From the NCBI GenBank assembly GCA_031283145.1, contig JAITCJ010000168.1, forward strand, positions 1 through 8,103: 8,103 nucleotides of DNA, written 5' to 3'. The DNA comes from Holophagales bacterium (GTDB taxonomy: Bacteria; Acidobacteriota; Holophagae; Holophagales; Holophagaceae). The translations under genes were made by a program, and so were the position numbers. The notes below the pieces were generated by a model. That model was not told the DNA's origin, made no database searches, and saw only the letters and a list, made by a program, of their open reading frames with translations. Shown in pieces: positions 7,714-8,103 of the stretch (its first letter is position 1; each line of letters starts with the position of its first letter).

Positions 7714-7750
7714 ACTTAAAAACAGACCGCGCTCTGTTTTTAAGTTTTAA
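7714..7750 (+). terminator. Intrinsic terminator of the pst-pho operon
   Basis: ACTTAAAAACAGA (7714-7726) and TCTGTTTTTAAGT (7733-7745) form a perfect 13-bp stem with a CCGCGC loop. It begins 11 nt after the phoB stop and continues into TTTAA. Part of the U-rich tail lies inside the 3' arm. The symmetric A/T flanks would also let it act in the other direction, against transcription entering from the right flank. Confidence 0.8.
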
Positions 7751-7802
7751 GGGTGCTGAGAAGCGTTTCCCGGAGGCTGATTTGCGGAAAATCCTGAATT
7801 TA

Positions 7803-7838
7803 TATAGCAGTTCAACACCTTGTAGTTGAACTGCTATA
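7803..7838. repeat. Perfect 36-bp palindrome (14-bp arms, 8-nt loop)
   Basis: TATAGCAGTTCAAC (7803-7816) and GTTGAACTGCTATA (7825-7838) are exact reverse complements around ACCTTGTA. The layout (TA at both ends, perfect arms, 8-nt loop) resembles the 50-bp palindrome at 92-141, though the sequence is different. Eleven bases of the right arm, GAACTGCTATA, recur at 630-640 in the pstS promoter. It could be a MITE-like mini-element or a second terminator, but no T-tract follows. Confidence 0.7.
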
Positions 7839-7875
7839 CCTGGATTTACTTGTGAGGGTGACGATACCGAAACAC

Positions 7876-7884
7876 TTATACCAA
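7876..7884 (+). repeat. Possible terminus of a right-hand IS remnant
   Basis: TTATACCAA matches exactly the outer nine bases of the left-hand IS end (601-593, - strand). It lies about 120 bp beyond the stop of the partial - strand frame entering from the right, a plausible place for that element's 3' end. Beyond the nine bases, similarity is weak (13 of 21 overall). The match could be chance. Confidence 0.3.
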
Positions 7885-7963
7885 ACCACATTGCTGTTGT
7901 TCAAAAGCGGTAGCGCAACATGCCGCAAACAGCCGCATTCGCATGACCATTTGTAGCATTGGC

Positions 7964-7995
7964 AATGGGAACTGGTAATGATATCATTTCCCATT
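7964..7995. repeat. Nested inverted repeat after the - strand frame
   Basis: AATGGGAA (7964-7971) pairs with TTCCCATT (7988-7995). A separate 12-bp perfect palindrome AATGATATCATT (7977-7988) overlaps its right arm by one base. It lies 7 nt downstream of the stop of the partial - strand frame, so it could act as that gene's 3' structure. The stem is short and no U-tract follows. Confidence 0.3.
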
Positions 7996-8002
7996 TCTAA
8001 TA

Positions 8003-8103
8003 TTATAAATAGTTACAGCGGCACAGGTTTTTCAAAAATGTGGCAGTAGCTTTCTCCAGGCATTTCTGGACGGCGTCCTCAATGTCCTTGAGACTGCGGT
8101 AAT
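8003..8103 (-). CDS. C-terminal end of a probable transposase (partial)
   Basis: An open frame enters from the right edge and ends at TAA (8005-8003), giving 32 residues: YRSLKDIEDAVQKCLEKATA followed by TFLKNLCRCNYL. The amphipathic helix ending in a short Cys/aromatic tail resembles C-termini of DDE transposases. The location next to a possible IS end agrees with that. Too little is visible to assign a family or to say whether the gene is intact beyond the window. Confidence 0.4.
   Translation of the reverse strand, partial: YRSLKDIEDAVQKCLEKATATFLKNLCRCNYL

Larger units (their letters stand above)
7746..8002. other. Non-coding right flank
   Basis: I see no credible gene here. The short open frames on the - strand lack recognisable motifs and ribosome sites, and they run through the terminator and a palindrome. 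The stretch holds a 36-bp palindrome (7803-7838), a putative IS end (7876-7884) and a weak nested inverted repeat (7964-7995). It is best read as intergenic and mobile-element debris. Confidence 0.6.

Noticed and set aside
7706..7994. Two short - strand open frames downstream of phoB
   Set aside because: They overlap the terminator, the 36-bp palindrome and each other, show no domain motif, and lack a ribosome site.

Overview
The window holds one complete phosphate-acquisition operon, pstS-pstC-pstA-pstB-phoU-phoB (743-7702, all on the + strand). It is flanked on both sides by decayed insertion-sequence material and short palindromic repeats. The host looks like a Gram-negative bacterium, probably proteobacterial. 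PstS carries a Sec-type signal peptide and no lipobox. PstC and PstA are the long versions with large extracytoplasmic inserts, as found in Pseudomonas-type systems. The regulator is an OmpR/PhoB-type protein. I cannot name the species.

Left flank (1-601): three hairpins lie one after another (28-141). Next comes the 5' third of an IS630-like transposase gene on the - strand (142-543). It has its own start codon and Shine-Dalgarno sequence but is broken by two TAG stops and a frameshift, and it lacks the catalytic domain. The element's terminal repeat is at 582-600. This block is visibly more GC-rich than the operon.

Leader (602-742): a strong sigma70-like promoter (ATGACA, 17 bp, TATAAT with an extended -10 TG) begins only 13 bp beyond the IS end. 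It is followed by a leader of roughly 94 nt and an excellent ribosome binding site for pstS. I see no convincing two-half-site Pho box.

Operon (743-7702): PstS binds periplasmic phosphate. PstC and PstA form the membrane channel and PstB is the ATPase. PhoU links transporter status to signalling, and PhoB is the DNA-binding response regulator that normally activates pst genes under phosphate limitation. The genes are tightly packed (overlaps or gaps of 13 nt or less), so they are most likely co-transcribed and translationally coupled. A perfect 13-bp stem terminator follows phoB. No histidine kinase (phoR) is in the window.

Right flank (7746-8103): non-coding sequence with a perfect 14-bp-stem palindrome (7803-7838), one arm of which recurs inside the pstS promoter. 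There is also a possible IS terminus (TTATACCAA, 7876-7884) and, on the - strand, the last 32 codons of an open frame that is probably another transposase. The core operon is ordinary biology. The less ordinary signals are the palindromic mini-elements and how closely they and the IS remnants abut the operon's promoter.
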